64,000 nt of DNA from Kentomonas sorsogonicus (taxonomy: Eukaryota > Euglenozoa > Kinetoplastea > Trypanosomatida > Trypanosomatidae): the NCBI GenBank assembly GCA_030347455.1, contig JAQOSZ010000025.1, positions 62,001 to 126,000 of the forward strand, written 5' to 3'. The translations under genes were made by a program, and so were the position numbers. Below the pieces are notes generated by a model. That model saw nothing but the letters and a program-made list of their open reading frames with translations, made no database searches and was not told the origin of the DNA. Positions 11,570 through 23,479 of the stretch are shown here, piece by piece. Numbering within the stretch: position 1 is the stretch's first letter; the number at the start of each line of letters is the position of its first letter.

Positions 11570-12802
11570 GGCGAAGACGGTGGGAGGGATGCGAACAAAG
11601 AAAAAAAAAAAGAAAGAGAGAAGATGAAAGGAAAGGACAAAACTGCCACAAATCAAGGAAACAGTGGTGGTGGAAGAGAGCCACTCCGATTCTTTTCGTT
11701 GAGAACAGAACAAACAGAAACTGAAAGGTAGAAAAGCAAATACAAAAAGTTGATAGTGTGTAAATTCTAGTAAATAGGGATAAGGGGAAATGGTTTAGAG
11801 GCAATAGCGAGAGTTTGAGCGTGGGCACAGAAGAGGGCAAAGTCTTTGCATGAGTATTAAAGAAAAGTAAGCAGTTTTTGGTGTGAGGTGGTTCACGAAA
11901 ACGACCGCCAACTACTGACGTCGACCTGCCATAAAGTGGTTAGTCCTTCCAACAGCGCATCATCAATAGACGCATGTAGCGCAAGGCAAGTTGACACCAA
12001 CAGTTAAATGACACGAGAATTGCTGGAGCGGCAAAGACAACGCCGCCGCCAGTCATAATTCAATCATTGTAGGCAAACGCTGCTGCATTTTTCGCATTAG
12101 CGAACCACGGCTGCAACATAAGCCACCACTTTTATTTCTTCATTCCGGCATGTAGCAATGGATTTGCGTTTCAGTGTAACAATGATATACTCATTTAAAA
12201 AAAAAAAAAAGTGGACAAACACGGGTGGGAAGAAAAAAAAAACAGCTTTACTTTCAAAGAATTGCAAAACGAGTAGCAAAACGGCATGTTATAGCTATTT
12301 CTAATTTGCAATTACAACGAAGCGTACTGTAATTACTTCCCGGTTTGTGACACAGGGTTTTCTCAAAAAACACAACGATAAAAAAAAAAGAATCAAACAT
12401 TCATTACGAATTCGTGAAAGTCACAAGATGAGCAGACAGAAAAATATCTGTATTTACGACTTGGAGTCACAGCTCACATCTCACTTCGGGAAATATATGA
12501 TTTATTATTAGTCAAACAAGAAAGAGACATTTGAAGAAAAAGACAAAACAGCAACAGCTGTGAACCACCACGTTTCGAGATTTTTTTCTCGACGATAGAA
12601 AAAGGCAGAAAGAGAAACATTAGAATTTAGGGAGAAAATGAGAACAAAAAAGAAGAAAAAGAACACACGAAGGCAGAAGGTCGCGAGGGAAGACAGCTGA
12701 GCCACAGTGCTTCAACGTGGAGAAGCGCTACGATGGTGAGCTGCGCCCAACGCGCCGGAATAGGCAAAAAGCGAACGCCAGATCGGCCAGCCGTTTCCCT
12801 GC
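11570..12802. other. Intergenic spacer, including the unique 3' UTR of carrier copy 1
   Basis: About 1.2 kb of AT-rich spacer with A-runs. The part next to 12802 is the 3' flank of the last carrier copy and differs from the 3' flank shared by the other two copies. No gene is seen. Confidence 0.7.
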
Positions 12803-13771
12803 TTACTCGGCCTTGCTGGCCTGACCAGCGCGAGCCTTGATGTAGATCGGCTTGATGGCATCCACGCCGGAGAGCACGAGCGCGCCGGCAATACCGCGGA
12901 GGATGTTGGCGCCGGCGCCGCGCATGAGCGACATGGCACCCTCGTTCTTCACGATGCTGGTGAAGCACGCGAACGAGCTGGAGTAGTTCTTGCCGGTGCC
13001 GGACGTCATCATCATGCGACGGCGGACGGTGTCCAGGGGGTACGAGATCAGGCCGGACACGACGGTCACCACCCACCCGAGAAGGAAGTTCACGATGAAC
13101 GTGTCAACGGGCAGCAGCGGCTGGATGGTGTCATACAGACCGAAGTAGAAGCCGCGGTACGCGACGATGCCGACGCACGACACGCAGAAGCCGCGGTACA
13201 GGCCCAGAAGGCCGTCGCTCTGCAGCGTCTTCTTGTAGCAGTCGATCATACCATTGTACTGGCGCTCGCCGCCCTTCTTGGCAGACTTGGTGTCGTTCGC
13301 CAGGCGCGTACGCACGTAGTCCAGAGAGTACACGAAGCACAGCGACACGGCGCCGGCAGCACCGCCGGAGGCCATGTTGCCCATGAACCACTTAGCGTAG
13401 CCATCGCGCTCCTTCTTGTAGTTGAACATGCGCTTGAACTGATCCTTGAAGGCGAAGTTGAGCGCCTGCGTGGGGAAGTAACGGATGACGTTGGACAGGT
13501 TACCGCGCCACAGCGACAGCGCACCCTCGCTCTTGATCGTGCGGCTGAAGCAGTCCAAGACGCCGTTGTAGGGGCGGTCGAGGGTGCCCTGCTTGATCAT
13601 CTCGCCCTGGTTCTGGACCAGGAGCTTGATGCGCTCGATGGGGGCGGCGGCGGTCTTGGCGATACCGGCGGCGATACCGCTGATCATGAACTCCTCGAAG
13701 AAGCCCAGCTTGGGGAGGTCCGAGCGCTTCTTGGCGGGCGCGGCGGCGGCGGCAGACTTGTCGGCAGACAT
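12803..13771 (-). CDS. Mitochondrial ADP/ATP carrier, copy 1 (last in transcription order)
   Basis: This 322-residue mitochondrial carrier has three homologous repeats with the signatures PIERIK (44-49), SLDYVR (149-154) and PLDTVR (245-250). RRRMMM at 250-255 is diagnostic of ADP/ATP exchangers. It would swap matrix ATP for cytosolic ADP across the inner membrane. The closest known set is the triplicated MCP5 of T. brucei. The N-terminus is a short Ala/Lys-rich extension with no cleavable signal. It differs from copy 2 only at residues 33 (Ile here, Val in copy 2) and 72 (Leu here, Val in copy 2). Its 3' flank is unique, while its 5' flank is the duplicated spacer. Confidence 0.97.
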   Translation of the reverse strand: MSADKSAAAAAPAKKRSDLPKLGFFEEFMISGIAAGIAKTAAAPIERIKLLVQNQGEMIKQGTLDRPYNGVLDCFSRTIKSEGALSLWRGNLSNVIRYFPTQALNFAFKDQFKRMFNYKKERDGYAKWFMGNMASGGAAGAVSLCFVYSLDYVRTRLANDTKSAKKGGERQYNGMIDCYKKTLQSDGLLGLYRGFCVSCVGIVAYRGFYFGLYDTIQPLLPVDTFIVNFLLGWVVTVVSGLISYPLDTVRRRMMMTSGTGKNYSSSFACFTSIVKNEGAMSLMRGAGANILRGIAGALVLSGVDAIKPIYIKARAGQASKAE

Positions 13772-14842
13772 GATGGCGAGTGGGTGTGGGTGGGTGTGGT
13801 TGGGCAGAAGAAGTATCCTTCAAAAAGATGCGCGTACGGAAAGAGAGTGAGGTGGTTGGAGATTAGATTACAAGAACAGGAGAGGAGAGGGGGAAGGGGA
13901 CATTGAAAATGATGCCACAACCGTCGTGAAACGCAGGCACCGGCAGATGACGTGGGGAAAGGGAAACCGCAGGAGAAGGGATAAAGAGTGAAATCAATGC
14001 TTCAATCAAAAAGAAAGAAGATCCGCAAGTAGTAACCGCTGTGAGATGAAGGGAGTCTGACAGAGTAGCCATCGCAGACAGTCAACTGCAAAGCCTCGCT
14101 GCAATCAGGGGTCGTGCAGTGGGTAGGAGACCTGCTGCACTGGCTGTAATATCGTTCGTCGCCATTGTTTTTTAAAAAAAAAAATTTTGGTTCCTTGATA
14201 TTCACTAAAACAGAAAAGAGGTACAGTAGGAGCCAACGACTGAGCACACGGCGGCACGCTACGTCAGTGATAGCGCTTGGCTTTCTCGTTGGTAGGCGTG
14301 TGGATGCGCGTGCACTTCAGGAAGGTACCTTTCAACGACGACGCTTGGGCTATTCTTAAAGTCTTTCTGATTTGAACAGCATAGTGAACCATGAATTTGT
14401 TTTGTCTTGTCTGGTCTTAGTTATTACTTTTTTTTATTATTGTGTTGCATTTTTACTTACGTTCTTCTTTCAATACCGCTACTCGTTAGATATAGACCTC
14501 CGACCGCGAGGGGTATGTGGAGGCTACATAAGATCAAGAAAGGAAAGAGAGACAGTTACGGTGGGCAATATCAATAACTAAATATAACAAAAAGAACAAC
14601 ATTTAAAACAAGCTAAAAGGGATAGGGGAGGCGGAGAATTGCGTTTCTTAGGTGGTGCCGGAAAAAGAAAGAAAACTTAGTGTGACCCATAAAAACAATA
14701 ACTTACAATTTAGACCGTCACTAACGTTAAAGAGAAAAGACTCAAAGTAGATAAAAGATAAAACGAAAAAAAAACCGGCGGATTACGGGGGAAAGGGAAG
14801 AATAGAAGGGAGCAGCAATGGCCTAGTTGTTACGGCACTTGC
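13772..14842. other. Duplicated inter-carrier spacer A
   Basis: This 1.07-kb spacer carries the 3' UTR of copy 2 (low-coordinate side not shared with copy 1's 3' flank) and the leader of copy 1. No gene is seen. On the coding strand a pyrimidine tract ending in CTTTTTGAAG lies about 45 bases upstream of the copy 1 ATG and is a plausible splice acceptor. Confidence 0.75.
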
Positions 14843-15811
14843 TTACTCGGCCTTGCTAGCCTGACCAGCGCGAGCCTTGATGTAGATCGGCTTGATGGCA
14901 TCCACGCCGGAGAGCACGAGCGCGCCGGCAATACCGCGGAGGATGTTGGCGCCGGCGCCGCGCATGAGCGACATGGCACCCTCGTTCTTCACGATGCTGG
15001 TGAAGCACGCGAACGAGCTGGAGTAGTTTTTGCCGGTGCCGGACGTCATCATCATGCGACGGCGGACGGTGTCCAGGGGGTACGAGATCAGGCCGGACAC
15101 GACGGTCACCACCCACCCGAGAAGGAAGTTCACGATGAACGTGTCAACGGGCAGCAGCGGCTGGATGGTGTCATACAGACCGAAGTAGAAGCCGCGGTAC
15201 GCGACGATGCCGACGCACGACACGCAGAAGCCGCGGTACAGGCCCAGAAGGCCGTCGCTCTGCAGCGTCTTCTTGTAGCAGTCGATCATACCATTGTACT
15301 GGCGCTCGCCGCCCTTCTTGGCAGACTTGGTGTCGTTCGCCAGGCGCGTACGCACGTAGTCCAGAGAGTACACGAAGCACAGCGACACGGCGCCGGCAGC
15401 ACCGCCGGAGGCCATGTTGCCCATGAACCACTTAGCGTAGCCATCGCGCTCCTTCTTGTAGTTGAACATGCGCTTGAACTGATCCTTGAAGGCGAAGTTG
15501 AGCGCCTGCGTGGGGAAGTAACGGATGACGTTGGACAGGTTACCGCGCCACAGCGACAGCGCACCCTCGCTCTTGATCGTGCGGCTGAAGCAGTCCACGA
15601 CGCCGTTGTAGGGGCGGTCGAGGGTGCCCTGCTTGATCATCTCGCCCTGGTTCTGGACCAGGAGCTTGATGCGCTCGATGGGGGCGGCGGCGGTCTTGGC
15701 GATACCGGCGGCGACACCGCTGATCATGAACTCCTCGAAGAAGCCCAGCTTGGGGAGGTCCGAGCGCTTCTTGGCGGGCGCGGCGGCGGCGGCAGACTTG
15801 TCGGCAGACAT
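14843..15811 (-). CDS. Mitochondrial ADP/ATP carrier, copy 2
   Basis: This 322-residue carrier is the same protein as copy 1 apart from Val at 33 and Val at 72. It keeps all three carrier signatures and RRRMMM. Both flanks lie within duplicated sequence, so it is the middle unit of the array. Its 3' UTR is shared with copy 3 but not with copy 1, so untranslated elements could regulate copies 2 and 3 differently from copy 1. The ATG is fixed by alignment with the other copies. Confidence 0.97.
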   Translation of the reverse strand: MSADKSAAAAAPAKKRSDLPKLGFFEEFMISGVAAGIAKTAAAPIERIKLLVQNQGEMIKQGTLDRPYNGVVDCFSRTIKSEGALSLWRGNLSNVIRYFPTQALNFAFKDQFKRMFNYKKERDGYAKWFMGNMASGGAAGAVSLCFVYSLDYVRTRLANDTKSAKKGGERQYNGMIDCYKKTLQSDGLLGLYRGFCVSCVGIVAYRGFYFGLYDTIQPLLPVDTFIVNFLLGWVVTVVSGLISYPLDTVRRRMMMTSGTGKNYSSSFACFTSIVKNEGAMSLMRGAGANILRGIAGALVLSGVDAIKPIYIKARAGQASKAE

Positions 15812-16885
15812 GATGGCGAGTGGGTGTGGGTGGGTGTGGTTGGGCAGAAGAAGTATCCTTCAAGAAGATGCGCGTACGGAAAGAGAGCGAGGAGGTTGGG
15901 GATTAGATTACAGTGACGAGAGAGAGAGAGAGGGAGGGAGGGGACATTGAAAACGACGCCACAACCGTCGTGAAACGCAGGCACCGGCAGATGACGTAGG
16001 GAAAGGGAAACCGCAGGAGAAGGGATAAAGAGTGAAATCAACGCTTCAATGAAAAACAAAGTACATCCGCAAGTAGTAACCGCTGTGAGATGAAGGGAGT
16101 CTGACAGAGGAGCCATCGCAGACAGTCAACTGCAAAGCCTCGCTGCAATCAGGGGTCGTGCAGTGGGTAGGAGACCTGTTGCACTGGCTGTAATATCGTT
16201 CGTCGACATTGTTGTTTTTTTTAATTTTTTTTTGGTTCCTTGATATTCACTAAAACAGAAAAGAGGTACAGTAGGAGCCAACGACTGAGCACACGGCGGC
16301 ACGCTACGTCAGTGATAGCGCTTGGCTTTCTCGTTGGTAGGCGTGTGGATGCGCGTGCACTTCAGGCAGGTACCTTTTAACGCCGACGCTTGGGCTATTC
16401 TTAAAGTCTTTCTGATTTGAACAGCATAGTGAACCACGAATTTTTTTTGTCTTGTCTGGTCTTGGTTATTACTTTTTTTATTATTGTCTTGCATTTTTAC
16501 TTACGTTCTTCTTTCAATACCGCTACTCGTTAGATATAGACCTCCGACCGCGAGGGGTATGTGGAGGCTACATAACATCAAGAAAGGAAAGACAGACAGT
16601 TACGGTGGGCAATATCAATAACTAAATATAACAAAAAGAACAATATTTAAAACAAGCTAAAAGGGATAGGGAAGGCGGAGAATTGCGTTTCTTAGGTGGT
16701 GCCGGAAAAAGAAAGAAAACTTAGTGTGACCCATAAAAACAATAACTTACAATTTAGACCGTCACTAACGTTAAAGAGAAAAGACTCAAAGTAGATAAAA
16801 GATGATAGAAAAAAAAACCGGCAGATTACGGGGGAAAGGGAAGAATAGAAGGGAGCAGCAATGGCCTAGTTGTTATGGCACTTGC
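15812..16885. other. Duplicated inter-carrier spacer B
   Basis: This is the second copy of the inter-carrier spacer, nearly identical to 13772-14842. Differences include a changed GA-repeat patch near 15,920 and a changed T/A-run near 16,215. No gene is seen. Confidence 0.75.
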
Positions 16886-17854
16886 TTACTCGGCCTTGCT
16901 AGCCTGACCAGCGCGAGCCTTGATGTAGAGCGGCTTGAGGGCATCCACACCGGAGAGCACGAGCGCGCCGGCAACACCGCGGAGGATGTTGGCGCCGGCG
17001 CCGCGCATGAGCGACATGGCACCCTCGTTCTTCACGATGCTGGTGAAGCACGCGAACGAGCTGGAGTAGTTCTTGCCGGTGCCGGACGTCATCATCATGC
17101 GACGGCGGACGGTGTCCAGGGGGTACGAGATCAGGCCGGACACGACGGTCACCACCCACCCGAGAAGGAAGTTCACGATGAACGTGTCAACGGGCAGCAG
17201 CGGCTGGATGGTGTCATACAGACCGAAGTAGAAGCCGCGGTACGCGACGATGCCGACGCACGACACGCAGAAGCCGCGGTACAGGCCCAGAAGGCCGTCG
17301 CTCTGCAGCGTCTTCTTGTAGCAGTCGATCATACCAGTGTACTGGCGCTCGCCGCCCTTCTTGGCAGACTTGGTGTCGTTCGCCAGACGCGTACGCACGT
17401 AGTCCAGAGAGTACACGAAGCACAGCGACACGGCGCCGGCAGCACCGCCGGAGGCCATGTTGCCCATGAACCACTTAGCGTAGCCATCGCGCTCCTTCTT
17501 GTAGTTGAACATGCGCTTGAACTGATCCTTGAAGGCGAAGTTGAGCGCCTGCGTGGGGAAGTAACGGATGACGTTGGACAGGTTACCGCGCCACAGCGAC
17601 AGCGCACCCTCGCTCTTGATCGTGCGGCTGAAGCAGTCCACGACGCCGTTGTAGGGGCGGTCGAGGGTGCCCTGCTTGATCATCTCGCCCTGGTTCTGGA
17701 CCAGGAGCTTGATGCGCTCGATGGGGGCGGCGGCGGTCTTGGCGATACCGGCGGCGATACCGCTGATCATGAACTCCTCGAAGAAGCCCAGCTTGGGGAG
17801 GTCCGAGCGCTTCTTGGCGGGCGCGGCGGCGGCGGCAGACTTGTCGGCAGACAT
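16886..17854 (-). CDS. Mitochondrial ADP/ATP carrier, copy 3 (first in transcription order)
   Basis: This 322-residue carrier is the most diverged of the three. It has Thr at 173 (Asn in the others), Val at 294, and Leu at 306 and 309 where the others have Ile. Nucleotide identity is otherwise very high, and RRRMMM and the three PxD/ExxK/R motifs are intact. The frame is open upstream to 18025, but those 57 codons are leader sequence absent from the other copies, so the ATG at 17854 was chosen. Its 5' flank is unique, so its splice site is independent of the other two. Confidence 0.97.
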   Translation of the reverse strand: MSADKSAAAAAPAKKRSDLPKLGFFEEFMISGIAAGIAKTAAAPIERIKLLVQNQGEMIKQGTLDRPYNGVVDCFSRTIKSEGALSLWRGNLSNVIRYFPTQALNFAFKDQFKRMFNYKKERDGYAKWFMGNMASGGAAGAVSLCFVYSLDYVRTRLANDTKSAKKGGERQYTGMIDCYKKTLQSDGLLGLYRGFCVSCVGIVAYRGFYFGLYDTIQPLLPVDTFIVNFLLGWVVTVVSGLISYPLDTVRRRMMMTSGTGKNYSSSFACFTSIVKNEGAMSLMRGAGANILRGVAGALVLSGVDALKPLYIKARAGQASKAE

Positions 17855-18683
17855 GATGGCGAGTGGGTGTGGGTGGGTGTGAGTAGGTGTGAGTGGGTAA
17901 CGGATGTGCGCGAGGCTACTAGCTTTTATTCTATTGTCGTAGTCGCGGTGGTTATTTTCAATAAAAGGAAATGGATCGCAGCGGTGGGGAAAGAGACGAA
18001 GTGAATTGAGGGCTGAAGATGACAAATAGTGCGCAGCACGAGGTCATGTTTCGGTCGGATACGCTACGCGTACTCCTCTCGTACTCAGATCTTTCCTGTT
18101 TTGACGACGCGGGCTGGGGGAGTCTACACTGGACTACTCGTCAGCGGACGTTTTATGGTGACCAAGAGGGGGCTAGAGATATAAATGGAGAAGAAAAGAG
18201 TTCTGCGTTCAATTACCTTCGCGCACTACGTGCTTTTTACTGGCACTTATTAAGTTATGTGTTAAGAATGAGCACAGGGGTTAAGCAATCAAAAAGCAAC
18301 AGGAAAGGGAGGGGAGAGATAAAGACAGCAGAAGAGGAAGGGAGAAGGGGAAAAGAAAAAGAGGAAAAATATAGAATAGAGAACGTTGATGCGACCAGAG
18401 TGAAGAGAGAGTTTTTATTATGTTTGGTTTCTTTATTTGTTTGTTTTTTCAAATCCGGGCTGTGCTAAACTTCACTTTTGTTATTTTCTTTTTGCTAATC
18501 GACTTTCCTCTTTAAGATTTAAAGCAAGTACCACTGTCAAAATAGCGCTGAAAGTACAACTCAAACTGTGAATCCGAAGCACATACCCAATAATACGTGA
18601 TTGCGACAACGTAAAATTTGAGGTATCCGTGAATTTCGACTTCGCGTCCTCAAAAACATCGAAATCCAGGAAGAAGGAGGTGT
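17855..18683. other. Intergenic spacer
   Basis: This stretch holds the unique leader of carrier copy 3 and the 3' UTR of the prenyl synthase. A 149-codon open frame on the plus strand (18019-18468) runs against the array and ends in low-complexity sequence, so it is not counted as a gene. Confidence 0.65.
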
Positions 18684-20876
18684 TCAGGACTTCGTGTGTG
18701 TCAATGACATGATGTAGCTGCAAAACGCCAGAACCAGTGCTTTGTGAATCGAATTGGGCAGCAAGGATGATAATTTATCGGTAGCGCCTTGAATCAGTAA
18801 TTTCGCCTTCTCGAGTGAGGTAACTGCGGCACCACAGCTCTCAACGAGTGCGACAACGCGCTGGGATACGTCACTCCTTGAGTCCTTTGAGGTGACCAGC
18901 TCACATAACTCTTTACGATCCTCCTCCTCCGAGAGGCAACCCAGTGCCACTGCCACTGGGTAGGAGATCTTTCCCTGCTGAACATCTTCGATGGGCTCAC
19001 CTGTTCTTTGAAATGATGAAAAAGCGCTTACATCGTTGATTATCTGGTAGGCCCACCCCAAAAGAACACCCGCATCCGTCAAAGTGGAAACCGTTACCGC
19101 GTCACACTCATTCAAAATGCCGGCTAACGCACAGATGCAGCCAACCAGTTGTCCACTCTTATATTTGTGTGTGGCATCGATAAGGTTTAAAAGCTGCAGG
19201 TTCCTGCCAGTACTGACCACGTCTGGTAGCAAATGAACGAATCCGTGAATATCCATACCTTGTCCCAGATGGCCCAAACGGAGGGTTTCAAAAAGGAGGG
19301 CATAAATTTGGTTCGAAACTAAAGGAGGGAGGTCAGCACAGCCGGCTGCATTCGGAGCGAGGAAATAGCACAGGGTACCAGAATTAAGCGCAGCGCCCAC
19401 TCCGAACTGGCGGTGTACACAAGGAGCGCCACGTCTGGTGAGGGAGTTATCTTCAATATCATCAATGATGAGTGAGCCAGTGTGTAGCATTTCCGCAAGC
19501 ACAGCAAATCGCTGAAACCGGCGGGCGCTTCCTCTTCGAATTGCCCCGCAGAGAGAGAGAAACAGCAAACTCCTCCACGATTTACCGCTAGTGTTTAGCA
19601 GGTGCACCACAGGAGCGGCGGCAGCTTCGAATAGCTGACGACTCACTTCTGGCGGAACTGCCAATACAGCCTCGCTGTCGCATTGCATGGCGATGTCAAT
19701 TCCACTCGATATGGTATGAGCGCGAAAGTAGTCGAGTAAGGCATCGTTCACCCGTGAACCAACACGACGAAAAAGGAAAGGGAGTGGTTGGTATATGAAT
19801 TCGTCAGAAAAGTTTAAGAAGCCCGCAACAGGTAATTCAACTGCGTCGCGGCCACTGCAACTTCCCACAACCGCTATTTTATTAAGAATGACGCCAAAGG
19901 TCGCAGCCGACGTTAAATCAAGCGATTCCGCGGCCACACACTCACAACGAATCTGCACATCGAAGCACTCCGCACTGATAGAAAATGAGGAAGGAAAGCT
20001 GCGGAAAATAAGGCAGGAGCTCATAGCGGCGTTGCCAATGAGTTTCACACTCCCGCGCACGTCACTTTCTATTTTTCCCGAGCCAACAATGCATAAAGAC
20101 GCACTGCCCTCATCAAAGTTGTTCTCCGGAAATTCTGCTTCAAAGATGTATTTGCTTCCAATCCGAAGCCGGATACTCGATCTAGCTTCACCCAGTTTTT
20201 GTAATTGGCATTTTCGAGTGAACAATCCACAAGCACCATCGGAAACTGGTTTGCCTTGAAACTCGCCTTCCATGTTGTTCAGCATCACTGTTGTATTCCA
20301 CGCGTTTGACTCGCCGGTGTCGCTATTACAACTACGGAAGCAAAACGAAAGGTCAGTGTCCACACTAGACCTACTTTCGCCATTCCACGCGAGTGACAAA
20401 GAATTGCATGAAACATCCACATTCAATGCGTTATCTGCGGTACGAGCTGACATTCCATTTTTTCTGATATCAGCACTCAAATCACCACGAACATAAAAGT
20501 CAGAAACAGTCTCGTCAAAGGGACTTTTACTCTGATTTTGCATGTCTTCAACGAACGGCAAAACGGACTCTGACACGTGGGTGTCAAGAAACAAGCGGAT
20601 GACAGAGGTCGACCACGCTTGTAAATCAGGACTGTGAATCACTGCACGTGCAGTTCTACTTCGACTAACATCAACAACGCAAACCGAGGCAGAATAATGA
20701 GCAGCGTCACCATCCGTGAATCGCGTCAAAGTTTGAGATATCAAAACCGTTGGGTGTGAATTGGATAAGTGGCCTACGAAAATGAGAAATTCAAGATTTT
20801 GACTAGTGATTAAACAGGCCGGCTCCTCTGCTCTGTCTAAGGAAGAAGTCGACATGGACACAGTAAAGCGGAGCAA
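18684..20876 (-). CDS. GGPP-synthase-like polyprenyl synthase with a long N-terminal extension
   Basis: This protein has 730 residues. The C-terminal half (about 400-720) is a trans-prenyltransferase closest in motif order to eukaryotic geranylgeranyl diphosphate synthase: NTSGKSWRSL, the first aspartate motif LIIDDIEDNS (about 471-475) followed by RRGAPCVH, then GQGMDIH and KYKSGQLVG. The second aspartate motif, normally QIRDDY, reads QIINDV (about 611-615), and the end motif is QQGKISYPVA. Loss of the first aspartate there could weaken Mg-diphosphate binding. The first 390 residues match nothing I recognise and look beta-rich and serine-rich. Codon and base use is clearly less GC-rich than in the neighbours. 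It is the first gene of the minus array, next to the strand switch. A second in-frame ATG at 20855 is equally possible as the start. Confidence 0.82.
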   Translation of the reverse strand: MLRFTVSMSTSSLDRAEEPACLITSQNLEFLIFVGHLSNSHPTVLISQTLTRFTDGDAAHYSASVCVVDVSRSRTARAVIHSPDLQAWSTSVIRLFLDTHVSESVLPFVEDMQNQSKSPFDETVSDFYVRGDLSADIRKNGMSARTADNALNVDVSCNSLSLAWNGESRSSVDTDLSFCFRSCNSDTGESNAWNTTVMLNNMEGEFQGKPVSDGACGLFTRKCQLQKLGEARSSIRLRIGSKYIFEAEFPENNFDEGSASLCIVGSGKIESDVRGSVKLIGNAAMSSCLIFRSFPSSFSISAECFDVQIRCECVAAESLDLTSAATFGVILNKIAVVGSCSGRDAVELPVAGFLNFSDEFIYQPLPFLFRRVGSRVNDALLDYFRAHTISSGIDIAMQCDSEAVLAVPPEVSRQLFEAAAAPVVHLLNTSGKSWRSLLFLSLCGAIRRGSARRFQRFAVLAEMLHTGSLIIDDIEDNSLTRRGAPCVHRQFGVGAALNSGTLCYFLAPNAAGCADLPPLVSNQIYALLFETLRLGHLGQGMDIHGFVHLLPDVVSTGRNLQLLNLIDATHKYKSGQLVGCICALAGILNECDAVTVSTLTDAGVLLGWAYQIINDVSAFSSFQRTGEPIEDVQQGKISYPVAVALGCLSEEEDRKELCELVTSKDSRSDVSQRVVALVESCGAAVTSLEKAKLLIQGATDKLSSLLPNSIHKALVLAFCSYIMSLTHTKS

Positions 20877-21867
20877 TCAAAAGAATGGAGAGAGACAAAT
20901 TAAGAGAGGAAAGAGACTTTAAAAAAGAAGATAAAAAAGAGAAAAGAAAGTGTAACTAGTGGATCGAGCACGCACAGATAAAGAGAAAAAGGCGTGGTAG
21001 CGCACTGTGTTTTATTGAACTGATGCTAAGTAGAAGCAGCGTGGAAAACAACGAGTTGTATTACTTCAAAAGGAAAAAAAATAATGGGGAAAATAGCTTT
21101 TAAAAAAAGAAAAAGTGAATCAATTTATTTATGAAGGAATTTTTGTGCAACTGCAGGACAGGTACCTAGCAATAATCAATGCCTCAGACTGATGGAATTG
21201 TCTAACGATGACGCAGAAAGACGGCCACGGTACAGGGAAAGGACTGGAGACACTGTCAATCAATCAAAAAAGGAGGAAAACACGTTATATGTTAGTGTTG
21301 ATGATTCTTTGATTGTGATATTCCGTTTTATCAGCGTTCCTCCTTCTATTTTGCTTACGAGATTGCTTGTGTCTCTGTCGCTGTAGCTTTTTTTTTTTCC
21401 TTTTTAATCACGTATCCACTTAATACTTTATTTACGCTTGAGCAGAACTGTATAGAAAGGGAGACGTTGAGAAAGGTAGCAAGAAAATAAAAATTTTTCG
21501 TGTACTACTTTCCGCAGATTTTTACTATCTTATTATTCTTCTATTTCTGCTCAGTAGCACTGTTCTCTCTTCTAGTTGAACACTTCGGTATCAATGCTTA
21601 TTAGATAAAATGTTTTAGGGCAGTGGCTGATATGAATATTGTTCTTTACTTTTTTTTTTTGTTTACCTGTTCCGTTTGACTGATTGCAGATATAATTCAC
21701 ACATACAAAAAAACTTGTTTTCTTTGCCGTATTATATTGTTCGGTGTCGTTGGAGTCCTTGCAGTTGTTGTACAGGCAAATTATCGAGAATCCAATGATT
21801 CAAAATGTATATTTAGAAAAAAAAATGATGGATGAAGATGTGGACACAACAAAGCCGCGCACTACTG

Positions 21868-21870
<3 letters not shown>

Positions 21871-21903
<33 letters not shown>
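21871..21903. repeat. (TA)n microsatellite
   Basis: A perfect TA run of about 33 bases lies within the AT-rich half of the strand-switch region. Easily melted DNA of this kind could help initiation of transcription or replication, but that is inference. Confidence 0.95.
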
Positions 21904-21905
<2 letters not shown>

Positions 21906-23000
21906 ATCTTCAAATCACACAAGAAAAGGAAGGAGTGCAAAACGGAGAAATAGTAAGTAGCGGGAATCGAAAAAAAAAAGGTGAGAGGAAAAGAAAAATA
22001 CGAGAAACACAACAATAGATCGATGATAAATCAGTGGTAGTAAAAGATAAGTGAAAGTATGGCAACAATAATAAAGACTTACTTAGATAAAAGAAGAATG
22101 TGAAATAATAGAGATGTGACACTTGAACCAGAAAAAAAAAAATAAGTTACAATATCGACGTAAACTCCAATTTGACACTGGCACTCGGCGGTGTGATGAG
22201 AAAAAAAATGAGTAGAAAAAAAGTGGATACAACAACAAATAGAAGATTAATAAATAAAAAGGTAATTAAGGGGGAAGTAGCAATGAAAATAAAAATGACG
22301 AATCAAAAGCGGCAAACCGTTGAGACAGAGCAAAAACACACGCAAGCCAACTTCGGAGTCCTCGATATATAAATGATAAAATTGTTATTAGAGAGTAGGA
22401 AAAAAAAGGGGGTAATGAGATACAAATCTATAGAGTAGTAAGAATGGGGGAAAGTGACTTTTTTTCCAATAAAAGGTTCTTTTTTCAAACAAAAAAAAAA
22501 TGCTTACCTTCTTCTATTTGTTCATAAAAAAGCTTTTGCACACAAACGCACGCGCAGACAGTATATTTTCTTCTAGTGCACTTCGCCAATGCGTTTGCAA
22601 AATATCATGTATATATAAACTGACCTTTGTATATGGTGATGTAAGTGAGCGTTGACTTGATAGTTACTGTGATGTGTTAGATTAGTCACTAGAAGCCTCA
22701 ATGTACTAATGGTTTCGTTTGGCGTAAACTTATTGGTGTTGACCAAACTGACTTCACTGTGAGCTCTGAAGTCTATCGAACCTTGATGGGGCTAGGATGA
22801 GTAAACTACCTCTTTTTAATATGAAAAACAAAAGATGCAGCGTGCACTGCCTAAGGTGTGAAGAATGTGAAAAGAAGATATTATCCATGAGAGAAAACGG
22901 ATCGTGAATTTGTTTGAGTAGGGCAAACGCATGAAAAGAAAAAAGGATTGGAGGCACACTTTGCACCAATGGTTAAAAAAAAAAATCAGATTCCCATTTA

Positions 23001-23002
<2 letters not shown>

Positions 23003-23032
<30 letters not shown>
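23003..23032. repeat. (TG)n microsatellite
   Basis: A perfect TG run of about 30 bases lies within the strand-switch region. Such runs can adopt Z-DNA. Confidence 0.95.
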
Positions 23033-23034
<2 letters not shown>

Positions 23035-23479
23035 TCCATATTGCTTTCCTAATAAAGATGCAACGTTAGCACTGGACAATTTCAAAATCTGTAGAGAAAA
23101 TACGTTTCCTCACCGATTACGTACATTTAAGTTGCTACACTATATCTATTCTAGTTTAACGCAATTTCGAAGCTAGTAATTGGTTCATATCACAGAAAGT
23201 TTATAGAACTGTTTCACTGAAGCATTTGTGATATTCTTGTGAAAAATGACGCATCAAAATAGGTATTTTTCAGTCAACGCGACGTAGCAGAGAGTACATT
23301 TTGCTTCCTTTTGTTCGCTGACGACATAACTTTTTTTTTGCCTTTCGCATTTCCTTCCGGCACGCTAGCGAGGGGGGACGAACATAAACAGGAAACACTT
23401 CCGTTTTTCTTGTTCTCGGCATCATTTGCTCTTTCTTTCTTACTTTATCTTATTGTTTTTTGATGCTGATGTCGTTGTT

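Larger units (their letters stand above)
12803..17880 (-). repeat. Tandem triplication of the ADP/ATP carrier, unit about 2.04 kb
   Basis: Three carrier genes start 2,040 and 2,043 bases apart. The spacers 13772-14842 and 15812-16885 align almost base for base, with a few substitutions and small indels. On the left, homology stops at the stop codon of copy 1; on the right it stops about 25 bases upstream of the ATG of copy 3. The array is therefore gene-spacer-gene-spacer-gene, the form produced by unequal crossing over. The near identity suggests recent duplication or continuing gene conversion. Confidence 0.95.

Noticed and set aside
18019-18468. 149-codon open frame on the plus strand between the carriers and the prenyl synthase
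   Set aside because: It runs against the minus array, overlaps expected UTRs, and its second half is low-complexity Lys/Glu sequence.
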